From the NCBI RefSeq assembly GCF_003259155.1, contig NZ_QGMQ01000005.1, positions 124,001 to 188,000 on the forward strand: a stretch of DNA of 64,000 nucleotides, read 5' to 3'. The position numbers and the translations under genes are program-made. The notes under the pieces were generated by a model that was not told the DNA's origin, ran no database searches, and was given only the letters and a program-made list of their open reading frames with translations. Shown piece by piece: positions 43,921 through 53,201 of this stretch; position 1 is the first letter of the stretch, and each line of letters opens with the position of its first letter. The stretch is from Marinimicrobium alkaliphilum (GTDB lineage Bacteria > Pseudomonadota > Gammaproteobacteria > Pseudomonadales > Cellvibrionaceae).

Positions 43921-44273
43921 TTCGGCGGCTCTGGCAGCCTACCCACCCCGTTCACACAACCCTCGGGCTGTTGCTCTGGGCGCTGTGGTTTGTCGTCCTC
44001 TACGGGGGCCTGTCGATTGTGTGTGCCGTGGCGCCTCCCGCCGCAGCGTCGGGTGCCTTGACCGGGCTTAACGGCGGGCTCTTGCTGCTCACCGCCACCG
44101 TTCTCGCCCTGCTCGCGATCATGACCTGGCGCTGCTGGCGGGCGGGCAAGGCCCAAGCCCCAGGCAGCAGTGAGCGCTTTATGGCACGGCTCGGCGCGGG
44201 AGCTCACGGCGTCTCCGCCCTGGCCACCCTGTGGATCGGTCTGCCCGTGGTGGTCTTACCGCCATGCGTCTAG
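43917..44273 (+). CDS. Small membrane protein of the oxidase operon, unknown
   Basis: A 118-residue protein starting at a GTG that overlaps the coxA stop (GTGA), with two or three hydrophobic helices (TLGLLLWALWFVVLYGGLSI, GGLLLLTATVLALLAIMTW, SALATLWIGLPVVVL). I recognise no family. It ends inside the start of ctaG (10-bp overlap), so it is a firm part of the operon and may be a small accessory subunit or assembly helper of the oxidase. A subunit IV-like role is possible, as the fused I/III gene is followed by a small hydrophobic protein in several alternative oxidase operons, but there is no motif to prove it. Confidence 0.7.
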   Translation: MIRRLWQPTHPVHTTLGLLLWALWFVVLYGGLSIVCAVAPPAAASGALTGLNGGLLLLTATVLALLAIMTWRCWRAGKAQAPGSSERFMARLGAGAHGVSALATLWIGLPVVVLPPCV

Positions 44274-45058
44274 TTGCGCCAGCACTTCTGCTCTGGAGCC
44301 CTGCTGTTCTGGCCCACAACCCCTTCACCAGTACCGGCGAAGATCAACTGGCGGCAGCCCTCACGGGCATTCTGCTGCTGGGCTATTGGGGGCTCTACAC
44401 CTGGGGCAGTTGGCGCACACGGCCGTCGCCCGCGCGCCAAGTCACCTTTCATGTTACCGCCGTGCTCGCGTTTGCCGCGCTCCTCGGCCCCCTCGACGAC
44501 TGGGCCAAAACCAGTACCGCCGCCCATATGACCCAACATATGCTGTTGATGGTGGTGATTGCGCCGCTCTGGGTGCTGTGCCGCCCTCTGCCCCAATTAA
44601 CGGCGGTGAGTGGGCGCTTCCTGACCCGGCTTTGGCGACCGGGCTTGCAGCTGGCGGGCAAACCGATGCTTGCCGCGTATGTGCACGGTTTTATGATCTG
44701 GTTCTGGCACCTGCCCTATTTTTATATGCTGGCGGTGGAGAATGTCTGGTGGCACGCCTTTGAACACGCCTGCTTTCTGATCACAGCCGGTATCTTTTGG
44801 TGGGCAGTCTTGCGGGCGAGTAGTGCGCGCACGCCCTGGGTGTTGGTGGCGCTGCTTTTTACGTTGATGCATACCGGCTTTTTAGGGGCGATACTGACCT
44901 TTGCCAACAGTCCCCTGTACGGCGAAGCACGCAGTCTGCAAGACCAGCAATTGGCGGGGTTGATCATGTGGGTGGCGGCTGCGGTGCCCTACATTCTGGG
45001 ATGCACCTGGGCGGGCTATCGCGGGTATCAGCAACTGGTGCGTGCGCACCACCTATAA
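44264..45058 (+). CDS. ctaG: CtaG/caa3-type oxidase assembly membrane protein
   Basis: A 264-residue membrane protein from the ATG at 44264, inside the previous gene's end. It has seven helices with the caa3_CtaG family features: YWGLYTWGSWR, AAHMTQHMLLMVVIAPLWVL, YVHGFMIWFWHLPYFY, WWHAFEHACFLITAGIFWW and LRDQQLAGLIMWVAAAVPYI-like LQDQQLAGLIMW. Conserved His residues in the helices suggest copper handling for CuB-site assembly of the oxidase encoded upstream; the Bacillus-type CtaG has this role. Last gene of the operon, convergent with the ATP-grasp gene. Confidence 0.87.
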   Translation: MRLVAPALLLWSPAVLAHNPFTSTGEDQLAAALTGILLLGYWGLYTWGSWRTRPSPARQVTFHVTAVLAFAALLGPLDDWAKTSTAAHMTQHMLLMVVIAPLWVLCRPLPQLTAVSGRFLTRLWRPGLQLAGKPMLAAYVHGFMIWFWHLPYFYMLAVENVWWHAFEHACFLITAGIFWWAVLRASSARTPWVLVALLFTLMHTGFLGAILTFANSPLYGEARSLQDQQLAGLIMWVAAAVPYILGCTWAGYRGYQQLVRAHHL

Positions 45059-45102
45059 CCCTTTAAATACAGAAATAATATTGATCGCAATTATTGCCAC
45101 TG

Positions 45103-46104
45103 TTATTGGTGGCGCCCAAACGTCCTTATGACATAGTCCACCCGATCCTCGGCGTCAGCATGCGGCGGCCGATTGCTCAACGGCTTGTGATAACCCGGCA
45201 GTATCTTCCAATGGGTGCGAATCATGGCTTCGATATGGCGCAGACGCGGTAACAGGCCCTCGCCGTTGGCCACCTGGATAGACAGGCCCGGGCGTGCATT
45301 GAGCTCCAACAGCTGCGGCCCGCGACTTTTGTCGAGCACGATATCGGTACCGATATAGCCAAGGCCGGTCATGTCATAGCAGCGCGCCGCCAGAATCATC
45401 AGTTGGCGCCAGTCACCAATACGGATTTCATTGAGGGGTTTATCGGTATCCGGGTGGCGTTTGATCTTCTGGGCGAACTGTACCGCATGCAGGCAGCGGC
45501 CAGAGCCGATATCCAGACCCACGCCCACCGCCCCCTGGTGCAAATTGGCCTTGCCATCCGAAGCGTGGGTGGCCAAGCGCAACATCGCCATTACCGGATA
45601 CCCTTGAAACACGACGATGCGGATATCGGGCACCCCTTCGTGGGAATAGCCTTCAAAGCTGTCATCGAACTCAATCAGATCCTCGACAATCACCACATCC
45701 GGCTGGCCACTCAGGGAGTACAAACCCGCAAGGGTGTTGGTCATATGCCGGCGGATATCCTCGATGCCAATCTCGGCACCGGAGGCCTTGACGAATTTGT
45801 CGCCATGACGCCCGGTAATCACCAGAATACCCTTGCCGCCCGAGCCCTTGGCGGGCTTGAGGACAAAACCATCGAAATCGTAAAGCTTGCGCTCAATATG
45901 ACCGATTTCGTGCTGTTGGCTGACCACAAAACGCAGCGCGGGCATGGCCAGGCCGTAGTCCTCGGCCAATAGCTTGGTTTTGAGCTTGTCGTCCACCAGG
46001 GGGTAGCGTTCACGCTCGTTGTAGCGCCCGATAAACTCCCGGTTGCGGCAGTTCATCCCCAGAATGCCCATACGCTTGAGGCGCCAGGGGCTTACCCACT
46101 TCAC
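45103..46104 (-). CDS. RimK-related alpha-L-glutamate ligase-like ATP-grasp protein
   Basis: A 333-residue ATP-grasp ligase: FVLKPAKGSGGKGILVI (ATP-binding lysine and glycine loop), VVIVEDLIEFDD, and LLELNARPGLSIQVAN (metal-binding Glu and Asn). It resembles RimK-like enzymes that add glutamate residues to a target, but its partner is not known. It is the third gene of a tight operon with a membrane transglutaminase-like protein and a retropepsin-like lipoprotein; the start overlaps the preceding stop by 4 bp (ATGA). The three genes travel together in many gammaproteobacteria, suggesting one system for building or trimming a peptide-like modification, probably at the envelope. Confidence 0.87.
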   Translation of the reverse strand: MKWVSPWRLKRMGILGMNCRNREFIGRYNERERYPLVDDKLKTKLLAEDYGLAMPALRFVVSQQHEIGHIERKLYDFDGFVLKPAKGSGGKGILVITGRHGDKFVKASGAEIGIEDIRRHMTNTLAGLYSLSGQPDVVIVEDLIEFDDSFEGYSHEGVPDIRIVVFQGYPVMAMLRLATHASDGKANLHQGAVGVGLDIGSGRCLHAVQFAQKIKRHPDTDKPLNEIRIGDWRQLMILAARCYDMTGLGYIGTDIVLDKSRGPQLLELNARPGLSIQVANGEGLLPRLRHIEAMIRTHWKILPGYHKPLSNRPPHADAEDRVDYVIRTFGRHQ

Positions 46105-47648
46105 GGGCGCTTCTCCTCGGGTACATCAGGTGCATCGTCCACCATATCGTGAAAGCGGCGCAGCTCAGTCAGCTTATAGCCGGTGTACTGGCCCATCACC
46201 ATGATCAACGCGAGGATCACCAGATTCAGTTCCGGGAAGTTGAACGTCAGATGATTGGACAGGGGCAACTGCATCAAAAGATAGGCCAACACGGCAACAA
46301 TCAAGCTGCCACCGCCCTGGGTCACGACCTCCTGGGGCCCTTCTTCTTCCCACAGGATCGACATCCGCTCGATCGTCCAGGCGATGATGATCATCGGGAA
46401 AAAGGTGATGGTCATCCCGGTGTTGAAACCCAACTGATAGCCCACCAGGCTGAGGATCGAAATCAGAAAGATCACCAGCACGACCAGTGTCGCGATACGG
46501 GGCACCAGCAACAGGTTCAGATGAGACAGATAGCTGCGCAGCAGGAGGCCCAGGCCGACAATCGACACAAAGCTGATCAGGCCCGGAGCCAGGGAGGTCT
46601 GAAGAAACGCGAGGGCAATCAGGATCGGCATAAAGGTGCCCGAGGTCTTGATCCCCACCAGCACCCGCATAAACACGACCACCAGAGCGCCGAGAGGCAA
46701 CAGGAATAACAGCTTGAACATGCTTTGCTCTTCGATCGACAGGCGGTAAACCCCGAGCAGAGCAAAGGGACTGTCGCTGTGCTGGGCCTTGGCCAATTCC
46801 AAGGCCGGCACGGTCTGCCGAATCATGGAAAAGCTCACGGTCGACTGACGCCCACCGATAACGTCGAGATAGGCCTGGCTGCCCTGGTGCCAGAGCACCA
46901 GGTTCTCGGGGATGCCCTGCTGACCAGTCACCGGGTTGAACGCTTGCCAACGATCGTCGCTGTAGATTTCCACCAAGGGTGTCAGCGCCTGACGCCGCCG
47001 GGCATCCTCGACATAGAGGCCCATGGACAGGCGCGCAGGCACGCCAGCCTGATTCATTAAGCGCTCGAGGCTACTCGCAACACTGCGACTGGATAGCAGC
47101 AGTTCAGCGTTCTGATCCAGATCGCTGCTGGTCAAACGCTTGCTCAGTTCACGCGCCAGGCTCTCGGGCGTACTGGAGGTTTGCAGGGCTTGCTCAAGGA
47201 GCTGGTTAGCCGCGGTCGCTTCCGGCTCCTCCCAGTACACATCGCGCGCACGAGGTGCTTGGTCATCGCGCGCACGCGCATCCCGGGTATCTGGTTCGGC
47301 CACAAACTGGGCTTTGTAGTAGAGGGTTTGTGGACCACTGGCTTCGCGCCGGGTCCACTCTCCGCGGCGCTCACCGTTGTGTTCAACGATGGAGAAACCA
47401 TAGCCGGGAGACGCCGCCTGCTCGGTAAAAATATCAAATCCCGGCGGACCGGCTGGCAAATCGAAACTGACCTGTACCGAATCACCCAGGGCAAAAAAGT
47501 CGATGCGCGCTTCAACCAGCCAGACTGACTGGGTCTCGTTGGGGAAAAAGGGAATCTGCATGGCCTGGTGTCGCGCCCAGGCGGTGCCCAGTCCCCCGAG
47601 AACCAGTGCGGCAATAATCAGGTAGAACGGCAGGCGCATCTGGTTCAT
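46101..47648 (-). CDS. Inactive transglutaminase fused to 7TM domain
   Basis: A 515-residue inner-membrane protein: one N-terminal helix (MNQMRLPFYLIIAALVLGGL), a large periplasmic part with a transglutaminase-like fold (about 40-300, no catalytic Cys in the usual place), then seven C-terminal helices (LLFLLPLGALVVVFMRVLVG to the last helix at NLVILALIMVMGQYTG). This is the 7TM-transglutaminase architecture that is usually called inactive. It overlaps the ATP-grasp gene by 4 bp and the lipoprotein gene by 4 bp. It could connect the ligase in the cytoplasm with the protease in the periplasm; function not established. Confidence 0.85.
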   Translation of the reverse strand: MNQMRLPFYLIIAALVLGGLGTAWARHQAMQIPFFPNETQSVWLVEARIDFFALGDSVQVSFDLPAGPPGFDIFTEQAASPGYGFSIVEHNGERRGEWTRREASGPQTLYYKAQFVAEPDTRDARARDDQAPRARDVYWEEPEATAANQLLEQALQTSSTPESLARELSKRLTSSDLDQNAELLLSSRSVASSLERLMNQAGVPARLSMGLYVEDARRRQALTPLVEIYSDDRWQAFNPVTGQQGIPENLVLWHQGSQAYLDVIGGRQSTVSFSMIRQTVPALELAKAQHSDSPFALLGVYRLSIEEQSMFKLLFLLPLGALVVVFMRVLVGIKTSGTFMPILIALAFLQTSLAPGLISFVSIVGLGLLLRSYLSHLNLLLVPRIATLVVLVIFLISILSLVGYQLGFNTGMTITFFPMIIIAWTIERMSILWEEEGPQEVVTQGGGSLIVAVLAYLLMQLPLSNHLTFNFPELNLVILALIMVMGQYTGYKLTELRRFHDMVDDAPDVPEEKRP

Positions 47649-48433
47649 TCACTGCCCCGCCCGTTCCTGTCAGAAGTCTCCGGCGGGACAAGGGGTGCAA
47701 AGTTCTGCTTGCTCACATCCACCATCATCACGTCGCGTAGGATATTGCGGCCAATCAGCACCGGAAACTCCAGATTGGAACGATCCGACAAGGTGAACTC
47801 CGCCACTTGGGTAATGCGTCCCAGGGTAATCCGCATCTCCACCACCGGGCGGCGCTCGGCCTCTTCGGCGCTGGCCTGAATAATGCGCACGCCCCTGGCC
47901 CGCTGACGCTCAAATTGCTGATCCTCACCCGTTTCCGGATTTCTGACGGTGAACCGGACCCAGTTGTCGCCGTTGCGCTCAAAAGTCTGAATGTCCCGGG
48001 CATCGAGTGACGAGGTGGTGGCACCGGTATCGATGCGCGCCCTCATGATGATGTCTTCGTTGGTGAACAGAACATTCTCAATTTCCCCCACGATCTGCAT
48101 ATCCAGCTGACGATCAGTCAGCTGCTGCTGATAGTGAGGCTCTGCCGGCTGCGGGCACTCAATCTGTTCCCGTCGCTCCTCCGCCAGCGTGAGAAACTCT
48201 CGCAGGCTGGTGTATTCCTTGTGCAGTTCAAAACTGTCCCGCAGCAGCTTGAGGCTCTCGCCCAGTTGCTGTTGTTGAGCCTCGAGTATCGGTTGGTATT
48301 GAGCCTGCGCCATCAAGCACTGCTCGGCGGCCTCAAAATCGGCTTTTTTGACCAACACCCGGTCGGTACTGGAGCAGGCCGCCAGCGTAGCGGCGGCGGC
48401 GAGCAGCACGAGGGATCTGGGAAGATACTTCAT
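47645..48433 (-). CDS. Retropepsin-like lipoprotein (ATP-dependent zinc protease family)
   Basis: A 262-residue lipoprotein with lipobox LAAC (Cys20), a helical N-terminal part (about 30-105, likely coiled coil: ILEAQQQQLGESLKLLRDSF) and a C-terminal retropepsin-like domain with the aspartic signature ARIDTGATTSSLDA and FPVLIGRNIL near the end. The family is annotated as ATP-dependent zinc protease, but the DTGA motif points to an aspartyl protease fold with no zinc or ATP motif visible. First gene of the operon with the 7TM transglutaminase-like and ATP-grasp genes, joined by 4-bp overlaps. Confidence 0.85.
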   Translation of the reverse strand: MKYLPRSLVLLAAAATLAACSSTDRVLVKKADFEAAEQCLMAQAQYQPILEAQQQQLGESLKLLRDSFELHKEYTSLREFLTLAEERREQIECPQPAEPHYQQQLTDRQLDMQIVGEIENVLFTNEDIIMRARIDTGATTSSLDARDIQTFERNGDNWVRFTVRNPETGEDQQFERQRARGVRIIQASAEEAERRPVVEMRITLGRITQVAEFTLSDRSNLEFPVLIGRNILRDVMMVDVSKQNFAPLVPPETSDRNGRGSE

Positions 48434-48487
48434 CAGGTTGTCCTGTTATTGATTCATCGCGTAGGCATTTTTCGACGTAAGAACGCA

Positions 48488-49369
48488 TCAACGGTCATAA
48501 AACCGCGGGTAACCTTCCGGCAGCCGATGGAAACGCTTGTATTCCCACTGATATTGCGCCGGAATCGTGCGCACGCAGGCCTCAACGCTGGCGTTAAGCG
48601 CCGCCACCGAAGCCTGAACGTCGTCGCCACCCACCCCGGGCTGACAGGGACGAATGACCAGTTTGAAGCCCTTGGGTATACGCTCGGCGAACACCATCAG
48701 AGGTACCGCGCCCGCGCGGGCGACCAGATTGTGTACCAGGGTCATGGTCAAAGCTGGCTGGCCGAAGAAGGGCGCAACTTCGGCACCGGAATCTGACTCT
48801 GGTATTTGGTCCGGCAAAATGCCGACCAGTTCACCCTTTTTCAGGGCTTTTAACAATTGTGATACACCGCGCCTGTTGGTGGGCGCCATTTGAATACCCG
48901 CCTTGCTCCGCCCTTTTAGAATGAGCTTGTCCATACCGGGAATTTTGGGGGGTTGGTACATGGCCGTAAACGTACCGTAGCGCGCGAGCAGGCCTGGAAT
49001 GACTTCCCAGTTGCCCAGATGAGGCGCGATAATCAACACCCCCCGACCTTCTGCCTGCGCCGCCTCCACCTGCTCGAGTCCGTCAATGGCGAGGGTGTGA
49101 CGCACCAACCACTCGGGCGAGCGCTGCCAGACCACGGCGGCCTCAGCGGCCGTTTTGGCGGTTTCCCTCAAGCTCGCCCGGGCCAGCGCCCGGCGCTGCT
49201 CTTCATCCAACTCGGGAAAACACAGGGCCAAATTGACCTGGGTTACCCGAGCAGATCGCCCCCCGGCACACCAGGCCAGCCACCCCACCAGATTGCCCAG
49301 GGCGCGGCTGACCGGCAGGGGTAAATACCCCATCGCCCGGATCAGTTTTGGCGCGAGCCAATTTTTCAT
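48488..49369 (-). CDS. LpxL/HtrB-family lipid A acyltransferase
   Basis: A 293-residue acyltransferase of the lysophospholipid/lipid A lauroyl family, anchored by an N-terminal hydrophobic segment. The active-site motif is HLGNWE (H-x4-E) in LIIAPHLGNWEVIPG, followed by ILKGRSKAGIQMAPTNRRGV and GILPDQIPESDSGAEVAPFFG. It adds an acyl chain to lipid A in the inner membrane. LpxL versus LpxM cannot be told from sequence. It is divergent from glyQ; the shared gap has a 16-bp perfect palindrome. Confidence 0.9.
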   Translation of the reverse strand: MKNWLAPKLIRAMGYLPLPVSRALGNLVGWLAWCAGGRSARVTQVNLALCFPELDEEQRRALARASLRETAKTAAEAAVVWQRSPEWLVRHTLAIDGLEQVEAAQAEGRGVLIIAPHLGNWEVIPGLLARYGTFTAMYQPPKIPGMDKLILKGRSKAGIQMAPTNRRGVSQLLKALKKGELVGILPDQIPESDSGAEVAPFFGQPALTMTLVHNLVARAGAVPLMVFAERIPKGFKLVIRPCQPGVGGDDVQASVAALNASVEACVRTIPAQYQWEYKRFHRLPEGYPRFYDR

Positions 49370-49472
49370 ACCATTGCCTCAGTACGTACGATCGCACGGC
49401 ATCGAAATGCCGTTTTTTCAGCGCGTAGCTTACCGGAAAAGGGCGCTTGGCGACACGTTCGCACCCGCTTTT

Positions 49473-49488
49473 GCCCCGATATCGGGGC
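49473..49488. promoter_or_regulatory. 16-bp perfect palindrome between lpxL-type gene and glyQ
   Basis: GCCCCGATATCGGGGC is fully symmetric, which is rare by chance and sits in the 196-bp divergent promoter gap. A TATAAT hexamer follows at 49520-49525, 41 bp before the glyQ GTG. It may be an operator or a hairpin on the leader; function inferred only from place and symmetry. Confidence 0.4.
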
Positions 49489-49565
49489 CTTGGCCGTACC
49501 AATAGTGCCCCCGTACCAGTATAATCCCGCTCTTTTAGAGATTTCCCATGCCGGAGGCAGGTACC

Positions 49566-50564
49566 GTGAGTAACAGTCAGCCATCCCAAGGCGCTAACCC
49601 CGCCACCACCGCCCACGTGGACGTGTCCACCTTTCAGGGTCTGATCCTTGCCCTGCAAAGCTACTGGGCCCGTCAGGGGTGCGTGATTCTTCAGCCACTG
49701 GACATGGAAGTGGGCGCCGGCACCTTTCACCCGGCCACCTTTCTGCGCGCTATCGGCCCGGAAACCTGGTACAGCGCCTATGTCCAACCCTGCCGCCGCC
49801 CGACCGATGGCCGCTACGGCGAGAACCCCAACCGCCTCCAGCACTACTATCAGTTTCAAGTCGCCCTGAAGCCCTCACCGGACAATATCCAGGAGCTGTA
49901 TCTCGACTCACTGCGGGAGCTGGGCATCGACCCGCGCGTACACGATATCCGCTTTGTGGAAGACAACTGGGAATCTCCCACCCTGGGCGCCTGGGGCCTG
50001 GGCTGGGAGGTCTGGCTCAACGGCATGGAAGTAACCCAGTTTACCTACTTCCAGCAGGTGGGTGGCCTGGAGTGCTACCCGGTCACCGGCGAGATCACCT
50101 ACGGCCTCGAACGCATCGCCATGTACCTGCAGGGCGTGGATTCGATTTTTGACCTGGTGTGGACCATCAGCCCCGACGGCGAAAAAGTCACCTACGGCGA
50201 CGTCTTCCATCAGAACGAAGTGGAGATGTCGCGCTTCAACTTTGAAGAAGCGGATGTCGAGTACCTGTTCCACAGCTTCGACGTGTGCGAGCGCGAGAGC
50301 CAGCGCCTGATTGAAAAGGGCCTGCCCCTGCCCGCCTACGAAATGGTGATGAAGGCCTCCCACGCCTTTAACCTGCTCGACGCCCGGCACGCTATCTCCG
50401 TGACCGAGCGCCAGCGTTTTATTCTGCGGGTACGCACCCTGGCCCGGGCCGTGGCCCAGGCCTACTTCGACGCCCGCCACAGCCTCGGTTTCCCGCTCGC
50501 GCCGGAAGCCCTGCGCACTGAAATTCTCGCCGCCGAAGCGGCCAAGATCAAAAAAGAGGCCTGA
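49566..50564 (+). CDS. glyQ: Glycyl-tRNA synthetase alpha subunit
   Basis: A 332-residue GlyQ from the GTG at 49566, chosen because GGAGG lies 8 nt upstream (49553-49557); an ATG at 49548 would add six residues and has no ribosome site. The catalytic class II core is clear: [73 protein letters not shown] and [20 protein letters not shown]. It pairs with GlyS as an alpha2beta2 enzyme. Stop to glyS start is 2 bp, so the genes are coupled. Confidence 0.95.
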   Translation: MSNSQPSQGANPATTAHVDVSTFQGLILALQSYWARQGCVILQPLDMEVGAGTFHPATFLRAIGPETWYSAYVQPCRRPTDGRYGENPNRLQHYYQFQVALKPSPDNIQELYLDSLRELGIDPRVHDIRFVEDNWESPTLGAWGLGWEVWLNGMEVTQFTYFQQVGGLECYPVTGEITYGLERIAMYLQGVDSIFDLVWTISPDGEKVTYGDVFHQNEVEMSRFNFEEADVEYLFHSFDVCERESQRLIEKGLPLPAYEMVMKASHAFNLLDARHAISVTERQRFILRVRTLARAVAQAYFDARHSLGFPLAPEALRTEILAAEAAKIKKEA

Positions 50565-50566
50565 TC

Positions 50567-52639
50567 ATGAGTGCAGATTTTCTGGTAGAGCTGGGCACCG
50601 AAGAACTGCCCCCGACCGCGCTCAAGACCCTGATTGGGGCATTTCAGGAAGGCGTTATCGCCGGCCTGCAACAACAGGGACTGGAGTTTGGTGAGGTCCG
50701 CCCCTATGCCACGCCCCGTCGGCTCGCCCTGCTGGTGTCCGATCTGGATGAACAGACCCCGGTGACCGAACAGCAAGTGTGGGGGCCACCGGCCAAGATT
50801 GCGTTTGATGCCGAGGGCAAGCCCACCAAAGCGGCCACCGCCTTTGCCGCCAAAAATGGCCTTAGCGTGGATCAACTGGAAACCGCCAACGACGGTAAAG
50901 CCGACAAATTGGTGGCCCAGCAAACCACCGGTGGCCAACCCACCTGCGAACTGCTCGGCCCCATCGTCGCCGACGCCCTGGCAAAACTGCCTATCCCCAA
51001 GCGCATGCGCTGGGGTGCCAAACGCACGGAATTTGTCCGCCCGGCCCATTGGCTGGTGATGCTCCTGGGCGATGAGATCGTCGATGCCGAGGTGCTCGGC
51101 CTGAAAGCCAACCGCGTCAGTCGCGGCCACCGCTTCCAGTGTCAACACGAGATTGTCATCGACACCCCCGCCGACTACGCCCGCACCCTGAAAGACAGCG
51201 GCTGCGTGATGGCCGATCTGGCAGAGCGCCGAGGCATCATCCAGCAGCAGGTAGAGGCCGAGGCCGAGAAGGTCAAGGGCATCGCTGTGATCGACCCCGA
51301 CCTGCTCGACGAGGTCACCGCACTGGTGGAGTGGCCGCAGGCGCTGCTGGGTAACTTCGAGAAGCGCTTCCTGGCCGTGCCCGCCGAGGCGCTGATTGCC
51401 TCCATGAAAGAGCACCAGAAATACTTCCACGTGGTGGATGCCGGCGGCGGGCTACTGCCCCACTTTATTACCGTTGCCAATATCATCAGCACCGACCCCA
51501 CCCAAGTGATCGACGGCAACGAGCGGGTCATTCGCCCGCGCCTGTCGGACGCGGCCTTCTTTTTCGAGGCCGATAAAAAACACTCACTCGCCAGCTTGCG
51601 CGACAAGCTGAAACCGATCGTGTTCCAGGCGCAGCTCGGCAGCATTTACGACAAAACCGAGCGTATCGCCGCACTCGCCGTGCATATGGCCAAGCAGCTG
51701 GAGGCCGACACCGAACTGGCGCAACGCGCCGGTGAGCTGTGCAAATCCGACCTGGTGACCCTGATGGTGGGCGAGTTCGACAAGATGCAGGGCATCGCCG
51801 GTTACTACTACGCCCACAACGATGGCGAGCGTGACGAGGTTGCCCGGGCGATGAGCGAACAGTACCTGCCGCGCTTTGCGGGCGATGCACTGCCCGAGAC
51901 CCCCACCGGTACGATCATCGCGCTCGCCGACCGGCTGGATACCATCAGCGGCATCTTCGGCATCGGCCAGCAACCCACCGGCTCCAAGGACCCCTTTGCC
52001 CTGCGCCGGGCGAGCGTGGGTGTATTGCGCCTGTTGGTGGAGAAGCAACTGGATCTGGACCTGCGGGAGTTGCTGAACCAGGCGATGGACCAGCACACCG
52101 GCATCAGCGCCGGTGACGAACGGGTCGAACAGGTACTCACCTATATGCTCGAGCGCTTCCGGGCCTGGTACGAAGACGCCGAGATTCCCACCGAAGTCTT
52201 CCGCGCGGTCGCCGCCAAGAACCTGAGTGTGCCTCTGGATATCGATCAGCGGGTGAGAGCCGTGTTCCAGTTCAGTCAATTGCCCCAGGCTCAGGCGCTG
52301 GCGGCGGCGAACAAACGGGTGTCGAACATTCTGAGCAAATCCGGCGAACCTAAAGCCGCGCTGGACAGCGGGTTGCTGAAAGAGCCGGCGGAACAGACCC
52401 TGGCTCGGGCACTGGCGGAGAAAGCCGAGAGCGTCGCCCCGCTTTTCAGTGCCCGCGAATATACCCAGGTGCTGGCGAGTCTCGCGGACCTGCAAGAGCC
52501 CGTCGACAGTTTCTTCGATAACGTCATGGTGATGGCCGACGACCCGGCGCTACAGGCCAACCGCCTGGCCTTGCTGCAACAGTTGCGCGATCTGTTCCTG
52601 CAGGTTGCCGACATTTCCCAACTGGCACCGGCCAAGTGA
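50567..52639 (+). CDS. glyS: Glycyl-tRNA synthetase beta subunit
   Basis: A 690-residue GlyS of usual length (E. coli 689). N-terminus SADFLVELGTEELPPTALKT, then MRWGAKRTEFVRPAHWLVML, MKEHQKYFHV and the HD-like part with DKMQGIAGYYYAHNDGERDEV, and a C-terminal anticodon-binding domain ending in QVADISQLAPAK. It supplies tRNA recognition to the alpha subunit encoded 2 bp upstream. Followed by gmhB and plsC on the same strand, an order seen in other gammaproteobacteria. Confidence 0.97.
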   Translation: MSADFLVELGTEELPPTALKTLIGAFQEGVIAGLQQQGLEFGEVRPYATPRRLALLVSDLDEQTPVTEQQVWGPPAKIAFDAEGKPTKAATAFAAKNGLSVDQLETANDGKADKLVAQQTTGGQPTCELLGPIVADALAKLPIPKRMRWGAKRTEFVRPAHWLVMLLGDEIVDAEVLGLKANRVSRGHRFQCQHEIVIDTPADYARTLKDSGCVMADLAERRGIIQQQVEAEAEKVKGIAVIDPDLLDEVTALVEWPQALLGNFEKRFLAVPAEALIASMKEHQKYFHVVDAGGGLLPHFITVANIISTDPTQVIDGNERVIRPRLSDAAFFFEADKKHSLASLRDKLKPIVFQAQLGSIYDKTERIAALAVHMAKQLEADTELAQRAGELCKSDLVTLMVGEFDKMQGIAGYYYAHNDGERDEVARAMSEQYLPRFAGDALPETPTGTIIALADRLDTISGIFGIGQQPTGSKDPFALRRASVGVLRLLVEKQLDLDLRELLNQAMDQHTGISAGDERVEQVLTYMLERFRAWYEDAEIPTEVFRAVAAKNLSVPLDIDQRVRAVFQFSQLPQAQALAAANKRVSNILSKSGEPKAALDSGLLKEPAEQTLARALAEKAESVAPLFSAREYTQVLASLADLQEPVDSFFDNVMVMADDPALQANRLALLQQLRDLFLQVADISQLAPAK

Positions 52640-52646
52640 TCCGCTC

Positions 52647-53183
52647 ATGAACCTGGTCATTCTGGAGCGCGACGGCGTCATCAATCGCCGCCCCACCGCC
52701 GAGCAGGCCGGTAGCTGGACACCCCTGCCGGGCAGTGTCGATGCCCTGACCCGACTCCACCGGGCGGGCTACACCCTGGTGATCGCCACCAATCAGAGCG
52801 GCCTGGGGGACGGCAGTCTGTCGCTGGATCAACTCGAGCACGAGCACGCGCAACTGACCGAGGCCGTGGAAGCGGCGGGGGGCGAGGTGGCGGCCATTTT
52901 TTACTGCCCGCATACCGACACCGACCAGTGCAAGTGCCGCAAGCCCATGCCCGGCATGCTCGAAGCCATCGAAGCCGAATTCAACCTGTCCGTCACCGAC
53001 CTGCCGGTGATTGGCGACGGGCCAGAGGATATTCTGGCCGCCCGCGCCAAAGGTGCCCGCCCCCTACTGGTGGGTACCGGTCGCGGAACCCACACCCGTC
53101 AAAGCCTGCCCGCTGAACAACAACCGGAATTTTTTGCGACCCTGGCTGACGCTGTGGACACCTTATTACAAGAGAGAGACTGA
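52647..53183 (+). CDS. gmhB: GmhB-like HAD phosphatase with Glu at the nucleophile position
   Basis: A 178-residue protein from the ATG at 52647 (MNLVILERDGVINRRPTAEQ), 8 bp after the glyS stop. It matches D-glycero-D-manno-heptose 1,7-bisphosphate 7-phosphatase, an LPS inner-core heptose enzyme: IATNQSGLG, the zinc knuckle CPHTDTDQCKC (C87, H89, C95, C97), RKPMPGML and the VIGDGPEDI metal loop. In the family the first motif is LDRDG, where the first Asp forms the phospho-enzyme; here it is LERDG (GAG codon at 52665-52667), E7 in place of the nucleophile. D9, the acid/base, is kept. HAD enzymes need Asp at this place, so activity is in doubt. Confidence 0.88.
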   Translation: MNLVILERDGVINRRPTAEQAGSWTPLPGSVDALTRLHRAGYTLVIATNQSGLGDGSLSLDQLEHEHAQLTEAVEAAGGEVAAIFYCPHTDTDQCKCRKPMPGMLEAIEAEFNLSVTDLPVIGDGPEDILAARAKGARPLLVGTGRGTHTRQSLPAEQQPEFFATLADAVDTLLQERD

Positions 53184-53201
53184 CTAGAGGGAGCCTTCAC
53201 C

